64,000 nt of DNA from JAVVHH01 sp965199585 (GTDB lineage: Bacteria > Pseudomonadota > Alphaproteobacteria > Acetobacterales > Acetobacteraceae). The translations under genes were made by a program, and so were the position numbers. The stretch's first letter is position 1. Each line of letters begins with the position of its first letter. Below are positions 53,031 to 62,208 of the stretch, piece after piece. The DNA is taken from assembly GCA_965199585.1 (NCBI GenBank), contig CBDASI010000002.1, positions 2,170,001 through 2,234,000 of the forward strand, given 5' to 3'. A model generated the notes under the pieces. It worked only from the letters and a program-made list of their open reading frames with translations, did no database searches and was not told where the DNA came from.

Positions 53031-54095
53031 ATGCTTAACGAGACGGATCCTGCCGAAAGTGGGTCGGAGATCGACCATCAGACCAAGGCTCCCAGCATTG
53101 CCATTGTCGGGGCGACGGGCGCGGTGGGCGTGGAACTGCTTCGATGCATCGAATCCCGCGGTCTGCAGGTAAGCGAAATCCGGTTGCTGGCATCCGCCCG
53201 CTCCGCTGGCCGGACGATGGCGTTCAACGGCGAGACGCTGACGGTCGCAACGCTGGACGAGCATAGTTTCGACGGGGTCGATATCGCCCTATTCTCGGCC
53301 GGGAGCGGGATCTCCAAGCTTTACGCCGATGTCGCGGTCAAAGCAGGCGCGATCGTGGTGGACAACTCATCGGCATTCCGCATGGACGACGCCGTGCCGC
53401 TCGTGGTGCCAGAGGTCAATCTGGGCGCACTCGAGGGGCATGCGGGGGTGATCGCCAACCCGAACTGTGTCGCGGCGATCGTGACCATCGCCCTGGCGCC
53501 GCTACATCGGGAGCAGGCGATCCGGCGCCTGACGATCGCGACCTACCAAGCGGCATCGGGTGCCGGAGCGGCCGCGATGGAGGAGCTGCGGGAGTCGACC
53601 GCGGCTTATCTGCGTGGGGAGGCATATGAGCCGCGCGTGTTGCCGCACCCCTACGCGTTCAACCTGTTCAGCCATAATGCCGAGATGGACGCGGAGAGCT
53701 TGCATAATGGCGAGGAGCTGAAGGTCGTCGCTGAGACGCGTAAGATCCTCGGCACACCGGACCTGAACATCGGCATCACCTGCATCCGCGTGCCGGTGCT
53801 GCGGACGCATGCGATGGCGATCTCGGTCGAGTTCGACGTGCCGATGACGCCGGCGCGGGCGCGCGAGCTGTTGGCAGCGGCGCCGGGGCTGCGGGTCGTC
53901 GATGATCCAGCGCGGAACTACTACCCGATGCCGACCGACGCGATGGGGCAAGACGACGTCCTGGTCGGGCGTATCCGCCGGGATCTGGGGGACCCGACAG
54001 GGCGAACGCTGGCGCTGTTCGTGGTCGGCGATCAGTTGCTGAAAGGGGCCGCGTTGAACGCAGTGCAGATTGCGGAGCGACTGATCCAGCGATAG
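53031..54095 (+). CDS. asd: aspartate-semialdehyde dehydrogenase
   Basis: A 354-residue enzyme that reduces aspartyl phosphate to the semialdehyde, a branch point to lysine/DAP, threonine and methionine. It has IAIVGATGAVGVELLRCIES (NADP loop), FSAGSGISKLYA, VVDNSSAFRMD, the catalytic ANPNCVAAIVTIALAPLH, and the tail HAMAISVEFDVPM. About 20 residues precede the family's usual start, so an internal start is possible, but no better ATG is seen. GAGAGA lies upstream. The GT39-like gene begins two bases after its stop. Confidence 0.95.
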   Translation: MLNETDPAESGSEIDHQTKAPSIAIVGATGAVGVELLRCIESRGLQVSEIRLLASARSAGRTMAFNGETLTVATLDEHSFDGVDIALFSAGSGISKLYADVAVKAGAIVVDNSSAFRMDDAVPLVVPEVNLGALEGHAGVIANPNCVAAIVTIALAPLHREQAIRRLTIATYQAASGAGAAAMEELRESTAAYLRGEAYEPRVLPHPYAFNLFSHNAEMDAESLHNGEELKVVAETRKILGTPDLNIGITCIRVPVLRTHAMAISVEFDVPMTPARARELLAAAPGLRVVDDPARNYYPMPTDAMGQDDVLVGRIRRDLGDPTGRTLALFVVGDQLLKGAALNAVQIAERLIQR

Positions 54096-54097
54096 CG

Positions 54098-55513
54098 ATG
54101 GCACGGCTCGGGCTGCTGCTGTTGACCGTGCTGCGGCTGGCAGTCGCAGCGGCGACGCCGCTGGCACCGGACGAGACTTATTACTGGGTTTGGTCGCGGG
54201 CTCTGGCGCCGGGTTATCTGGATCACCCGCCGATGGTGGCGCTGTGGATCTGGCTGGGAACGGCGCTGGCGGGGGACACAGCGCTGGGTATACGCCTGTT
54301 GGGGCCGGTCGCGGCGGCACTCGGGTCGGTGATGCTGGTCGATGCGGGCAACCGGCTGTATCCGCATCAGCGGCCCGGCGTCGCAGCGGCAGTGCTGCTC
54401 AACGCCACACTCATGCTCGGGGCCGGCGCGGTGACGATGACCCCCGATACGCCGCTGCTGTTCTTCGCGGTGATGACGCTGTGGGCGATGGCACGAGTGG
54501 ATGGCGATGCGCGCTGGTGGCTCGTCACCGGAGTCGCGATCGGGGCGGGATTGGCGAGCAAATACACGGGTGTGTTGCTCGCGGTGGCGCCGGTTCTCTG
54601 GGTCGTGGGAGCCCGGCGATGGACCGTGTTGCGGTCGCCATGGCCGTGGGCCGGGTCGGTGGTCGCGACGGGGATGTTCGCGCCGGTGATTGGGTGGAAC
54701 GCGGCGCATGGCTGGGCGAGCTTCGCCAAACAGGGCGGGCGAGCGGAAAACTGGGCGCCGGCCCAGGCGGGGCAGCATCTTCTCGAACTGATCGCGGGGC
54801 AGATCGGGCTGGCGACGCCGATCATCTTCGGGTTGGTGGCAGCCGGGTTGTGGCGCGCGATGGCGGCGGCCCGACGACGCGACCCGGCAGGCATTCTGCT
54901 GGTCGCACTCGCAGTGCCGGGTCTGTTGGTCTTCGTTGAACACACGCTCAGCGCGCGTGTGCAGGCGAACTGGTTGGCCATTCTTTATCCACCGTTGGCG
55001 GTGAGCGCGGCACTGGTCGGGGCGCGTTGGCGCATGGCGGCGGCGGGTCTCGGCTTCGCGCTGACGGCGGTCGTCTATCTGCAGGCAGCGCTCGCGGCGT
55101 TTCCGCTGCCGCGGCGGCTAGACCCGACGCTGATCCGGTTGGGCGGCTGGACAGATCTGGCGGTCGCGGCCGACGCGATCCGGCGACGGGACGGACTCGC
55201 TTTCGTAGCGGCGGAGGATTACGGCCAGGCATCGGAGTTGGCGTGGGCATTGCCGGCGGGAGGAGTGGCGCTCGGCGTCGAAGATCGCTGGCGGCTGTTC
55301 CGTTTGCCGCCAGCGGTGCCGGCGACCGGATTGCTGTTGATCAGCGACCGGCGACTGGAGGGACCGGACCCGGCCTACTGGCACGACGCCGACCAAATCG
55401 GTCGGCTGACCCGCGCTCGCGGCGGGGTGGAGGCGGAGGCGTTCCGGGTCTATCGTGTCACACTAATGTCAGGTGCGCCGGCGGTCGTGCTGCCGCAACG
55501 GGGAAGAGAGTGA
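54098..55513 (+). CDS. family 39-like membrane glycosyltransferase
   Basis: A 471-residue polytopic protein (about ten helices) with the GT39/ArnT-type first periplasmic loop APDETYYWVWSRALAPGYLD followed by HPPMVALWIWLG. This loop carries the catalytic acid. These enzymes use polyprenyl-phosphate sugars to decorate lipids or proteins. A soluble C-terminal part of about 120 residues follows the helices. It is placed between asd and DAHP synthase in an overlapping run, but the metabolic link is unclear. The stop overlaps the next ATG (TGATG). Confidence 0.85.
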   Translation: MARLGLLLLTVLRLAVAAATPLAPDETYYWVWSRALAPGYLDHPPMVALWIWLGTALAGDTALGIRLLGPVAAALGSVMLVDAGNRLYPHQRPGVAAAVLLNATLMLGAGAVTMTPDTPLLFFAVMTLWAMARVDGDARWWLVTGVAIGAGLASKYTGVLLAVAPVLWVVGARRWTVLRSPWPWAGSVVATGMFAPVIGWNAAHGWASFAKQGGRAENWAPAQAGQHLLELIAGQIGLATPIIFGLVAAGLWRAMAAARRRDPAGILLVALAVPGLLVFVEHTLSARVQANWLAILYPPLAVSAALVGARWRMAAAGLGFALTAVVYLQAALAAFPLPRRLDPTLIRLGGWTDLAVAADAIRRRDGLAFVAAEDYGQASELAWALPAGGVALGVEDRWRLFRLPPAVPATGLLLISDRRLEGPDPAYWHDADQIGRLTRARGGVEAEAFRVYRVTLMSGAPAVVLPQRGRE

Positions 55514-56880
55514 TGCAGAACTGGACGCCGACGAGCTGGCGCGCGCAGCCGGCCAAGCAGATGCCGGTCTATGCCGACACGGCGGCACTCGAGGCGATGG
55601 AAGCGCGGTTGGCCGGGTATCCGCCGCTGGTTTTTGCTGGCGAGGCACGGCGCCTTCAGGCCGGGCTGGCATTGGCCGGCGAGGGCCAGGCCTTCGTGTT
55701 GCAGGGTGGCGATTGCGCCGAGAGCTTCGGCGACTTCACGGCCAACATCATCCGCGACACATTCCGGGTGCTGTTGCAGATGGCGGTGGTGTTGACGTTT
55801 GGCGGCGGCGTGCCGGTGGTCAAGCTCGGGCGGATGGCGGGACAGTTCGCCAAGCCGCGGTCGTCGGACCAGGAAACCGTCGACGGCGTCAGCCTGCCAA
55901 CCTATCGCGGCGACATCATCAACGGGCCGGAGTTCACCGCTGCGGCCCGGGAGCCGAATCCGGCCCGGATGGAGATGGGTTACTTCCAGTCCGCGGGGAC
56001 GCTGAACCTGCTCCGGGCATTCGCCAACGGTGGCTACGCGGATCTGCACGAGGTGCATCGTTGGAACCTGGATTTTGCGGCGCGGTCGCCGCTGGCGGCG
56101 CGCTACCAGGACCTGGCGTCCAGGATCGACGAGACGCTGTCGTTCATGCGGGCCTGCGGCATGGCCAGTACGCCGCAGGTGCGGGAAACCGATTTCTACA
56201 CGAGCCACGAGGCGCTGCTGCTACCGTATGAGCAGGCGCTGACACGGATCGATAGCACCACGGGCGGGACCTATGCCTGCTCGGCGCATTTCCTCTGGAT
56301 CGGCGACCGGACCCGGCAGCTCGACGGCGCGCATGTCGAATTCCTGCGTGGTGTGCAGAACCCGATCGGGCTCAAGGTCGGGCCGACCACCACGGCGGAC
56401 GATTTGCTTCGACTCGTCGAGCGGCTCAACCCGCGCGACGAGGCAGGGCGGCTGACGCTGATCAGCCGAATGGGCGCCGACGCCGTCTCGCAGAAGCTGC
56501 CGCCGCTGCTGAACGCGGTGCGGCGGTCGGGCCGTAAAGTGGTCTGGCTTTGCGACCCGATGCACGGCAACACGGTCAGCACGGCCGCCAAGGTCAAGAC
56601 GCGGAGCTTCGACGCGATCGTGACAGAAGTGCAACGCTTCTTCGACGCGCATGCCGAGGCGGGGACCTGCGCCGGCGGGGTTCATGTCGAGATGACGGGA
56701 CGCAACGTGACCGAGTGCGTCGGCGGCGCACACCGGTTGACGGAGGCCGACCTGGCCGAAAGCTACGAGACGTTCTGCGATCCTCGGCTGAATGCCGAGC
56801 AGTCGCTCGAGTTGTCGTTCCTGGTGGCGGAGTCGTTGAAGTCGCGGCGCTCCGGCGCGCTCGCAGTCGCGGCGCAGTGA
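55513..56880 (+). CDS. 3-deoxy-7-phosphoheptulonate synthase, class II
   Basis: A 455-residue class II DAHP synthase, the plant/mycobacterial type that opens the shikimate pathway from PEP and erythrose 4-phosphate. Family blocks: WTPTSWRAQPAKQMPVY, FVLQGGDCAESFGDF, VVKLGRMAGQFAKPRSS, the PEP site around TYACSAHFLWIGDRTRQLDG, NPIGLKVGP, and LCDPMHGNTV with metal-binding residues. It is clearly unrelated to E. coli AroG/F/H. The ATG overlaps the preceding stop. Feedback control cannot be read from the sequence. Confidence 0.95.
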   Translation: MQNWTPTSWRAQPAKQMPVYADTAALEAMEARLAGYPPLVFAGEARRLQAGLALAGEGQAFVLQGGDCAESFGDFTANIIRDTFRVLLQMAVVLTFGGGVPVVKLGRMAGQFAKPRSSDQETVDGVSLPTYRGDIINGPEFTAAAREPNPARMEMGYFQSAGTLNLLRAFANGGYADLHEVHRWNLDFAARSPLAARYQDLASRIDETLSFMRACGMASTPQVRETDFYTSHEALLLPYEQALTRIDSTTGGTYACSAHFLWIGDRTRQLDGAHVEFLRGVQNPIGLKVGPTTTADDLLRLVERLNPRDEAGRLTLISRMGADAVSQKLPPLLNAVRRSGRKVVWLCDPMHGNTVSTAAKVKTRSFDAIVTEVQRFFDAHAEAGTCAGGVHVEMTGRNVTECVGGAHRLTEADLAESYETFCDPRLNAEQSLELSFLVAESLKSRRSGALAVAAQ

Positions 56881-56890
56881 GGCCGACGTC

Positions 56891-58057
56891 TTGAGCACGG
56901 AGCCGGCCGTCCCGCTTCTGACCGACATCGCGTCCCGGACGGACGCCTATTTCAATCGCACGCGCGAGGTGATCTCGAAGTTCGGCGACGTTCGGGTCAC
57001 CTACGCCGTGTTCCTGCGGCGGCCGGTGATCTCGGCGCCACGGCTGATGCTGGAATGGCTGACGCAGGTCGCCGAGACGCGCGGCACGAGCTTCAGCTTC
57101 GACGTGATCCATCCCGAGGGGGCGTGGGTCGGCGCGGGCGAGCCAATCGCTTACATTACCGGGTCGTTCGAGGCTTTGGCGGATTGCGAGACGCTATTTC
57201 TGCAGAAGCTCGGGCCGGCCTGCGTGGCCGCCCATAATGCCTACCAAATGTGCGTCGCGCTGCCTCGCGTGCAGTTCCTGGCGATGGAGGCGCGGCACTG
57301 CGCCGGGGCCGAGATGCAGGAGATGATGGGATATGCGGCCTCGGTCGGCAGCGAGGCGGCCAAGCGAGAAGGGGCGATCGGGTTCGTCGGCACGTCGACG
57401 ACGATGGCAAGCCACTATTTCGGCGAGACGCGCGGGCGCGGAACGATGCCGCATGCGCTGATCGGCTACGCCGGGTCGACGGTGCGGGCGGCGCAGATGT
57501 TTCACGAGACCTGCCCGGGCGAGTTCCTGACCGTGCTGACCGACTATTTCGGCCGGGAGGTGACGGACGGGCTCGACGTCTGTCGCGCGTTTCCGGCTTT
57601 GGCAGCGGAAGGGCGGCTAGCGGTGCGCCTGGATACGCATGGCGGACGTTACCTAGAGGGGCTCGACCCGGCGGCGAGCTATGCCGTGCTGGAGCGGCGC
57701 TCGCCGGGGGCGATCCGGCGCTACCGCAGTGACGCCGAGTTGCGCGACCTGGTCGGAACCGGCGTGTCGGCCGCGGCGATCTGGCGCATGCGCGAGGCGC
57801 TGGATGAGGCCGGGTTCCCGAAGGTGCGGATCGTGGTGTCGTCGGGCTTCGGCGTCGAGAAATGCCGTGTGATGGCGGACACGAAGGCGCCGATCGACGT
57901 CGTGGGCACGGGAAGTTTCATTCCCCGCGACTGGCATGAGACGTATGCGACCGCGGATATCGTGGCGTATGGGGACGAATTGCGAGTGAAAGTCGGGCGG
58001 GAATTCCTTTTATCGGCCCATCAGAAGCGTGAGCACGAGCGAAACGGGCACGCATGA
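56891..58057 (+). CDS. nicotinate phosphoribosyltransferase-like protein
   Basis: A 388-residue protein starting at TTG ten bases after the DAHP synthase gene. It follows the archaeal/alphaproteobacterial NAPRTase type: LLTDIASRTDAYFNRTREVI, GEPIAYITGSFEALADCETL, the HCAGAEMQEMMGYAAS segment, PHALIGYAGSTVRAAQMF, RLDTHGGRYLEGLDP, VVSSGFGVEKC and DVVGTGSFIP. NAPRTase makes nicotinate mononucleotide for NAD salvage. The operon neighbours are unrelated to NAD, so the assignment rests on sequence only. It overlaps the next gene by four bases. Confidence 0.85.
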   Translation: MSTEPAVPLLTDIASRTDAYFNRTREVISKFGDVRVTYAVFLRRPVISAPRLMLEWLTQVAETRGTSFSFDVIHPEGAWVGAGEPIAYITGSFEALADCETLFLQKLGPACVAAHNAYQMCVALPRVQFLAMEARHCAGAEMQEMMGYAASVGSEAAKREGAIGFVGTSTTMASHYFGETRGRGTMPHALIGYAGSTVRAAQMFHETCPGEFLTVLTDYFGREVTDGLDVCRAFPALAAEGRLAVRLDTHGGRYLEGLDPAASYAVLERRSPGAIRRYRSDAELRDLVGTGVSAAAIWRMREALDEAGFPKVRIVVSSGFGVEKCRVMADTKAPIDVVGTGSFIPRDWHETYATADIVAYGDELRVKVGREFLLSAHQKREHERNGHA

Positions 58058-58410
58058 GCGACGTGACCTGGAAGGTGCGCATCCTGGATCTGTCAGGGGG
58101 TGCGGAGGACAACATCGTCGAAGACATCGGACCGTTCGCGGCGGTGGACGACGCCAACCTGTTCGCCCGCCGGTATGTGAGGGACAGCGTCGAGCGGTGC
58201 CGGGCGCGGGGCATGGACGCCAAGGCCGTGCTGGACGCGTGGTTCGCGTTCGGTGAGGACGCGATCGTGGTGGATGCAGGCGAGCTCGGGTGGCGCAGCG
58301 CGGCCGAGTTAGGCGACTTCGCCGCACGCAAGGCGACGCGGGCGGACCGTGATTGGCGCAGTCTCGACCCGCGCGGCGCCACCGCGGAAGAGCCGGAGGA
58401 GGAGGCGTGA
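58054..58410 (+). CDS. hypothetical protein between NAPRTase-like gene and gltX
   Basis: An acidic 118-residue protein that I do not recognise. It starts MSDVTWKVRILDLSGGAED, with an alpha/beta-like pattern through residue 80 (DANLFARRYVRDSVERCRAR, FAFGEDAIVVDAGE), and ends in a glutamate-rich tail. No signal or membrane segment. Its ATG overlaps the upstream stop (ATGA) and its stop overlaps the gltX GTG, so it is firmly embedded in a translationally coupled run. This and the sensible composition make a real gene likely. Confidence 0.72.
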   Translation: MSDVTWKVRILDLSGGAEDNIVEDIGPFAAVDDANLFARRYVRDSVERCRARGMDAKAVLDAWFAFGEDAIVVDAGELGWRSAAELGDFAARKATRADRDWRSLDPRGATAEEPEEEA

Positions 58411-59744
58411 AGGTCAAGGTCAGGTTCGCGCCGAGCCCGACCGGGTTGCTGCATGTCGGCAACGTGCGAACAGCGTTGGCCAACTACCTGCATGCCAAAC
58501 GGAAAGGCGGCACCTTCCTGTTGCGGATCGACGATACCGACACGGAGCGGAACCGGCCGGAGTTCGAGGATGCGATCCAGTACGATCTGCGCTGGCTCGG
58601 AATCACGTGGGACCAGATGTTTCGGCAATCGGAGCGGCTGGATCGTTACGCGGCGGCCGCGGAGAAGCTGAAGGCGCTCGGGCGGCTTTACCCTTGCTTC
58701 GAGAGCGAAGAGGAGCTGAACGCCAAGCGGGACCAGCGGCACAAGCGGGGGCTGCCGCCGCTATACGATCGGGCCATGCTGAAGCTGACGCCGGAGCAGC
58801 GGGAAAAGGCGGAGTTCGGCGGTAAGCGGCCGCATTGGCGCTTCCTGCTGTCGGGTCGGCAGGTCGAGTGGCATGATCAGGTGTTAGGTCGCCGGCAGGT
58901 CAAGCTGTCTGCCGTGTCGGACCCGGTGTTGATCCGGGCGGACGGCACGCCGCTCTATACGTTCACGTCGGTGGTGGACGATATCGACGAGGCGATCACC
59001 GATATCGTGCGTGGCGAGGATCACGTGACGAATACCGGGCTGCAGCTGGACATCATGGAGGCGTTGACGCCGGGCCGGCGAATGCCGCGGTTCGCGCACT
59101 TGCCGCTGCTCGTCGACGGTGACGGCGGTAAGCTGTCCAAGCGGATCGGCTCGCTGACGCTGCGCGGGTTGCGCGGCGACGGGATCGAACCGGCTGCCTT
59201 GGCGGGGTATCTGGCTCGGCTGGGGACGTCGGAAGATCCATTCCCAGGGACGCCGGATGTTCTCGCATCGGCATACGATCTCTCGCACGTCTCGCACGCG
59301 TCGGCGCGGTTCGATGGGCAGCAGCTCCTGGCGCTAAATCGTCGTGCGCTGCGCGAGGTGCCGTTCGAGGACGTGCAGGACCGGTTGCCACCGGCCGCGA
59401 CGCCGGCGTTCTGGGCGGCGATCCGGGGTAATCTCGATTTGCTGAACGAGGCGCGCGGCTGGTGGGACGTGGTGGCCGGGTCGATCGTGCCGCCGCTGCT
59501 GGATGACGAGGCGGAGTATTTGCGCCTGGCGCTGGACACGTTGCCGCCGGAACCTTGGGACAACGACATCTGGCGCATTTGGATCGATGAGTTGAAGGGC
59601 CGGAGCGGGCGTAAGGGCAAGAAGTTGTTCATGCCGCTACGACAGGCGTTGACCGGCGAGGATCACGGGCCGGAGTTGCGCGACCTGTTGCCGCTGATGG
59701 GGCGCAGCCGGGCGGCTGAACGGTTGCAGTTGGCTGCTGCCTAA
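58407..59744 (+). CDS. gltX: glutamyl-tRNA synthetase
   Basis: A 445-residue class I synthetase. The HIGH-type motif is in RFAPSPTGLLHVGNVRTALA and the KMSKS-type in GGKLSKRIGSLTLRG. The acidic pair DDTDTERNRPEFEDAI binds the substrate amino acid. It charges tRNA-Glu. Alphaproteobacteria commonly carry two GluRS copies, one of which charges tRNA-Gln for later amidation; which type this is cannot be told here. The start is GTG overlapping the upstream stop. It converges on the diguanylate cyclase gene. Confidence 0.95.
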   Translation: MKVKVRFAPSPTGLLHVGNVRTALANYLHAKRKGGTFLLRIDDTDTERNRPEFEDAIQYDLRWLGITWDQMFRQSERLDRYAAAAEKLKALGRLYPCFESEEELNAKRDQRHKRGLPPLYDRAMLKLTPEQREKAEFGGKRPHWRFLLSGRQVEWHDQVLGRRQVKLSAVSDPVLIRADGTPLYTFTSVVDDIDEAITDIVRGEDHVTNTGLQLDIMEALTPGRRMPRFAHLPLLVDGDGGKLSKRIGSLTLRGLRGDGIEPAALAGYLARLGTSEDPFPGTPDVLASAYDLSHVSHASARFDGQQLLALNRRALREVPFEDVQDRLPPAATPAFWAAIRGNLDLLNEARGWWDVVAGSIVPPLLDDEAEYLRLALDTLPPEPWDNDIWRIWIDELKGRSGRKGKKLFMPLRQALTGEDHGPELRDLLPLMGRSRAAERLQLAAA

Positions 59745-59752
59745 GGCGCAGC

Positions 59753-60862
59753 TTAGCTCGCTCTGACGTGAGTGCTGACGCAGACGCGGTTGCGGCCGCT
59801 GTTTTTGGCTTGGTAAAGCGCGGCGTCAGCCCGCTCGATGAGGCTGGCGGACCGTTCATTGGGGCGGAGTTCGGCGACGCCGATCGAGATGGTCACGCCG
59901 GTGAGATGCTGGCCGCTCCCGCGGTTGATCAGGCGCTTGCCGTCTAATGCGGCGCGGATCTGCTCAGCAACCTTGCCGCCCGCCTGCTCGTCTGCCCCAG
60001 TCAGGATGAGGGCAAATTCCTCGCCCCCGAACCGCGCTGCAGTGTCCTTGCCCTTGACGTTGTCGGCCAGCAGGCGGCCGACCAGGCGAAGCACCAGGTC
60101 ACCGGTCTTGTGGCCATAAGTGTCGTTGAAGGTCTTGAACCGGTCGACGTCGGCAATCAGCAGGCAAACCGGCGTGCTGTCGGCCTTGTGCCGCGCCATG
60201 GCACGGCGGAGCCTGGCGTCGAAGCCTCGGCGGTTGGTCAGGCCGGTCAGCGTATCAGTCGTCGCATCCTGCTTGACCTCGGCGAGCGATTGCCGGAGCC
60301 GTTGCACCTGGTTTGCTGAGGCGTTGAGCCGCGACTCAAGCGAGCGGTTTAGCTCGCTGGCGCGCGTCGTCTCGGACACCAGAGTGGAGATGGTCTTGAC
60401 CAGGCTTTCCAGCGTCTGTTCATGGCCGAGTTGAACTCCGACGGATGACAGGACGCTGCCGTAATCCTTCAAGTACCGTTGACCAGCGGCCAAATGCGTC
60501 GCGGTTTCGCGAGCGACCTGCTCCATCACTTCGGCACCATCTTCGATGGCTTCGTAGTCGGCATCGGCATGACCGGCTACGCATTCGGCATGAATGAGTT
60601 CGAGCACTTCGGGAACCGGGCGGTGTCCGTGCTGAAGCAGCTCGTCCATCCGCCGGTTTAATTCCGAGTTACTGCCGCCGAGATAGGTGAACCAGAGCTC
60701 AAAATTCTTCGGGGAAGGTGGGACGTCGGTCGATTGCAGCGCGAGCCAAGTCTGTGCAGCAAGCCGATGGACGTGACGGTCGGCCCCACCGACATGCGGT
60801 TCTGGACATGTCGTCCCGCTCGAGTGCTTGACCAGAGCGGCTTCGGAGACATCGCGTTTCAT
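59753..60862 (-). CDS. diguanylate cyclase with GGEEF domain
   Basis: A 369-residue signalling protein. The C-terminal GGDEF domain (residues 200-365) has the active loop ARFGGEEFALIL at 277-288 and the substrate-binding DVDRFKTFNDTYGHKTGDLVL, so it should make cyclic di-GMP. The inhibitory I-site reads KGKD instead of RxxD (Lys270), which may weaken feedback. Residues 50-130 match the short N-terminal domain common in alphaproteobacterial cyclases (FELWFTYLGGSNSELNRRMD), then a coiled coil from 150 to 200. No membrane helix is seen, so it is cytoplasmic. Confidence 0.92.
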   Translation of the reverse strand: MKRDVSEAALVKHSSGTTCPEPHVGGADRHVHRLAAQTWLALQSTDVPPSPKNFELWFTYLGGSNSELNRRMDELLQHGHRPVPEVLELIHAECVAGHADADYEAIEDGAEVMEQVARETATHLAAGQRYLKDYGSVLSSVGVQLGHEQTLESLVKTISTLVSETTRASELNRSLESRLNASANQVQRLRQSLAEVKQDATTDTLTGLTNRRGFDARLRRAMARHKADSTPVCLLIADVDRFKTFNDTYGHKTGDLVLRLVGRLLADNVKGKDTAARFGGEEFALILTGADEQAGGKVAEQIRAALDGKRLINRGSGQHLTGVTISIGVAELRPNERSASLIERADAALYQAKNSGRNRVCVSTHVRAS

Positions 60863-60883
60863 GCATCGAACTGTGCCCGATAT

Positions 60884-60904
60884 GTATTACCAGCCGGTAA
60901 ATAC
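60884..60904 (-). terminator. AT-rich hairpin between coq9 and the cyclase gene
   Basis: GTATTACC and GGTAAATAC pair, with one bulged base, around an AGCC loop, about ten bases past the coq9 stop on the minus strand. It is unusually AT-rich for this genome and could end the coq9 message or act as a leader element of the cyclase gene. No T run is present. Confidence 0.35.
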
Positions 60905-60914
60905 TCTGCAGCTG

Positions 60915-61529
60915 TTAGGCGGTGGGGCGTATGTCCGAACGAACCCGGCCAAAGGTGCCGCCGAACCGGCGACGTAGCTTGCCGAGGCGACCGACTCCGG
61001 CGAGCCGCCGGTCGAGAAATGCCATGGTCGCCGCGTCGTCAGAGCTTTGGTCCCGCAGCCAATAGAGCAGCGTCGCGGCATAGATCGGTGTCAGGATCGC
61101 TCGCTTGGTATACCAGCTCATGTCCGCCGACCGATCGCCAGCGGCAAACCATATCGAGTCGATAGTGCGGGCGGAGATCTTGAGCGCCAGCAGGCTGTTG
61201 GACGGGACCGCGAGCACACCCAGTGCCCGCGCGATCGCCTCCTTATAGTAGCGGCCCTGCTCGAAGCGGAGCGCTATGACGCGGTGCACCCGGGCAGGCA
61301 CGCGCAACATGCTCAGGTCCAGCGCAGCAACGGCGGCCTCCATCTGACGATCGGCAAGGTCGACATACGTCTCGATCATGTCGACGGAACCGCCGGTGAA
61401 GAGCAGGTCGGCGTCCGGCCCGGCAGCGTCTACCAAGGTCCGGACCGTCCATCCGGTGAAGGGAACGAAGGGCAGCATGCTCTCGATGGCGAGGTCGCGT
61501 TCCGGGCTGCGCTCGGGTGGCGTGATCAT
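60915..61529 (-). CDS. COQ9 family protein
   Basis: A 204-residue protein of the family once called rpsU-divergently transcribed, here indeed beside rpsU. COQ9 proteins bind lipids and assist ubiquinone synthesis, especially the COQ7 step. The helical TetR-like N-terminal half (ERDLAIESMLPFVPFTGWTV) and the lipid-binding C-terminal helices around WYTKRAILTPIYAATLLYWL are typical. The start ATG overlaps the stop of def (ATGA), so the two are translated together. Its role in a bacterium is inferred from the mitochondrial protein. Confidence 0.88.
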   Translation of the reverse strand: MITPPERSPERDLAIESMLPFVPFTGWTVRTLVDAAGPDADLLFTGGSVDMIETYVDLADRQMEAAVAALDLSMLRVPARVHRVIALRFEQGRYYKEAIARALGVLAVPSNSLLALKISARTIDSIWFAAGDRSADMSWYTKRAILTPIYAATLLYWLRDQSSDDAATMAFLDRRLAGVGRLGKLRRRFGGTFGRVRSDIRPTA

Positions 61530-62050
61530 GCGAATTTCGCCAGTTCTTCGTTGAAGCCGAAGCGGCTGAAATCCTTCATGCGCATCGGATACAGGATCCC
61601 GTCGAGATGGTCGTATTCGTGTTGCACGACCCCGGCGTGAAAGCCGCTGGCGAAGCCGCCGACCGGGTTGCCGTCGGTGTCGACGCCCGTGTAGCGCAGC
61701 CGTACGCGGCGCGGAACGGCGGCACGCAGCCCGGGGATCGAGAGGCATCCCTCCCAGCGGAGAACCTCCTCGTCGTCGAATAATTCCAGCTCGGGGTTGA
61801 TGACCACGGTGTTGGGCCGCTCGCCGTCGCCCTCCGCCGGCTGCGTGCGCCCGGGTGGCACGCGGAACACGAAGAGCCGCAGCGGAACGTGAACCTGAGG
61901 GGCTGCAAGGCCGGCGCCATTGGCGTCCTCCATGGTCTCGATCATGTCGGCCACGAGTTGCCTTATCTCCGGGGCGCCGGGGTCGGTGACCGGTTCGGCC
62001 CGTTGGAGGAGGACCGGATGTCCCATGCGCGCGATCTTGAGAATGGCCAT
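61526..62050 (-). CDS. def: peptide deformylase
   Basis: A 174-residue metalloenzyme that removes formyl from nascent proteins. The three family motifs are all present: GAGLAAPQV, EGCLSIPG (metal-binding Cys) and QHEYDHLDG (two metal-binding His and the catalytic Glu). I placed the start at the ATG of MAILKIARMGHP; the open frame upstream lacks homology. It is first in a def-coq9 pair, divergent from rpsU. Peptide deformylases sometimes act on specialised substrates, but nothing suggests that here. Confidence 0.96.
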   Translation of the reverse strand: MAILKIARMGHPVLLQRAEPVTDPGAPEIRQLVADMIETMEDANGAGLAAPQVHVPLRLFVFRVPPGRTQPAEGDGERPNTVVINPELELFDDEEVLRWEGCLSIPGLRAAVPRRVRLRYTGVDTDGNPVGGFASGFHAGVVQHEYDHLDGILYPMRMKDFSRFGFNEELAKFA

Positions 62051-62208
62051 ATCCCCAATATGGGGGAAAGCGCGGTGCGGGAAAGGCTTTTGCCGCCGGG
62101 GAAGGATGTGGTATGCGCTCCCCTTCCGCCGCGACATGCTGGCTGGAAACCCTTTGACACGCCTCGACTTCGGAAGAGGCGAGCCAGCGAACAGGAGATG
62201 GCGGCCAA

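Noticed and set aside
62154..62182. Sigma-70 promoter for rpsU from the TTGACA word
   Set aside because: No acceptable -10 box lies 16-18 bases downstream; that place is occupied by a GC-rich stem-loop.
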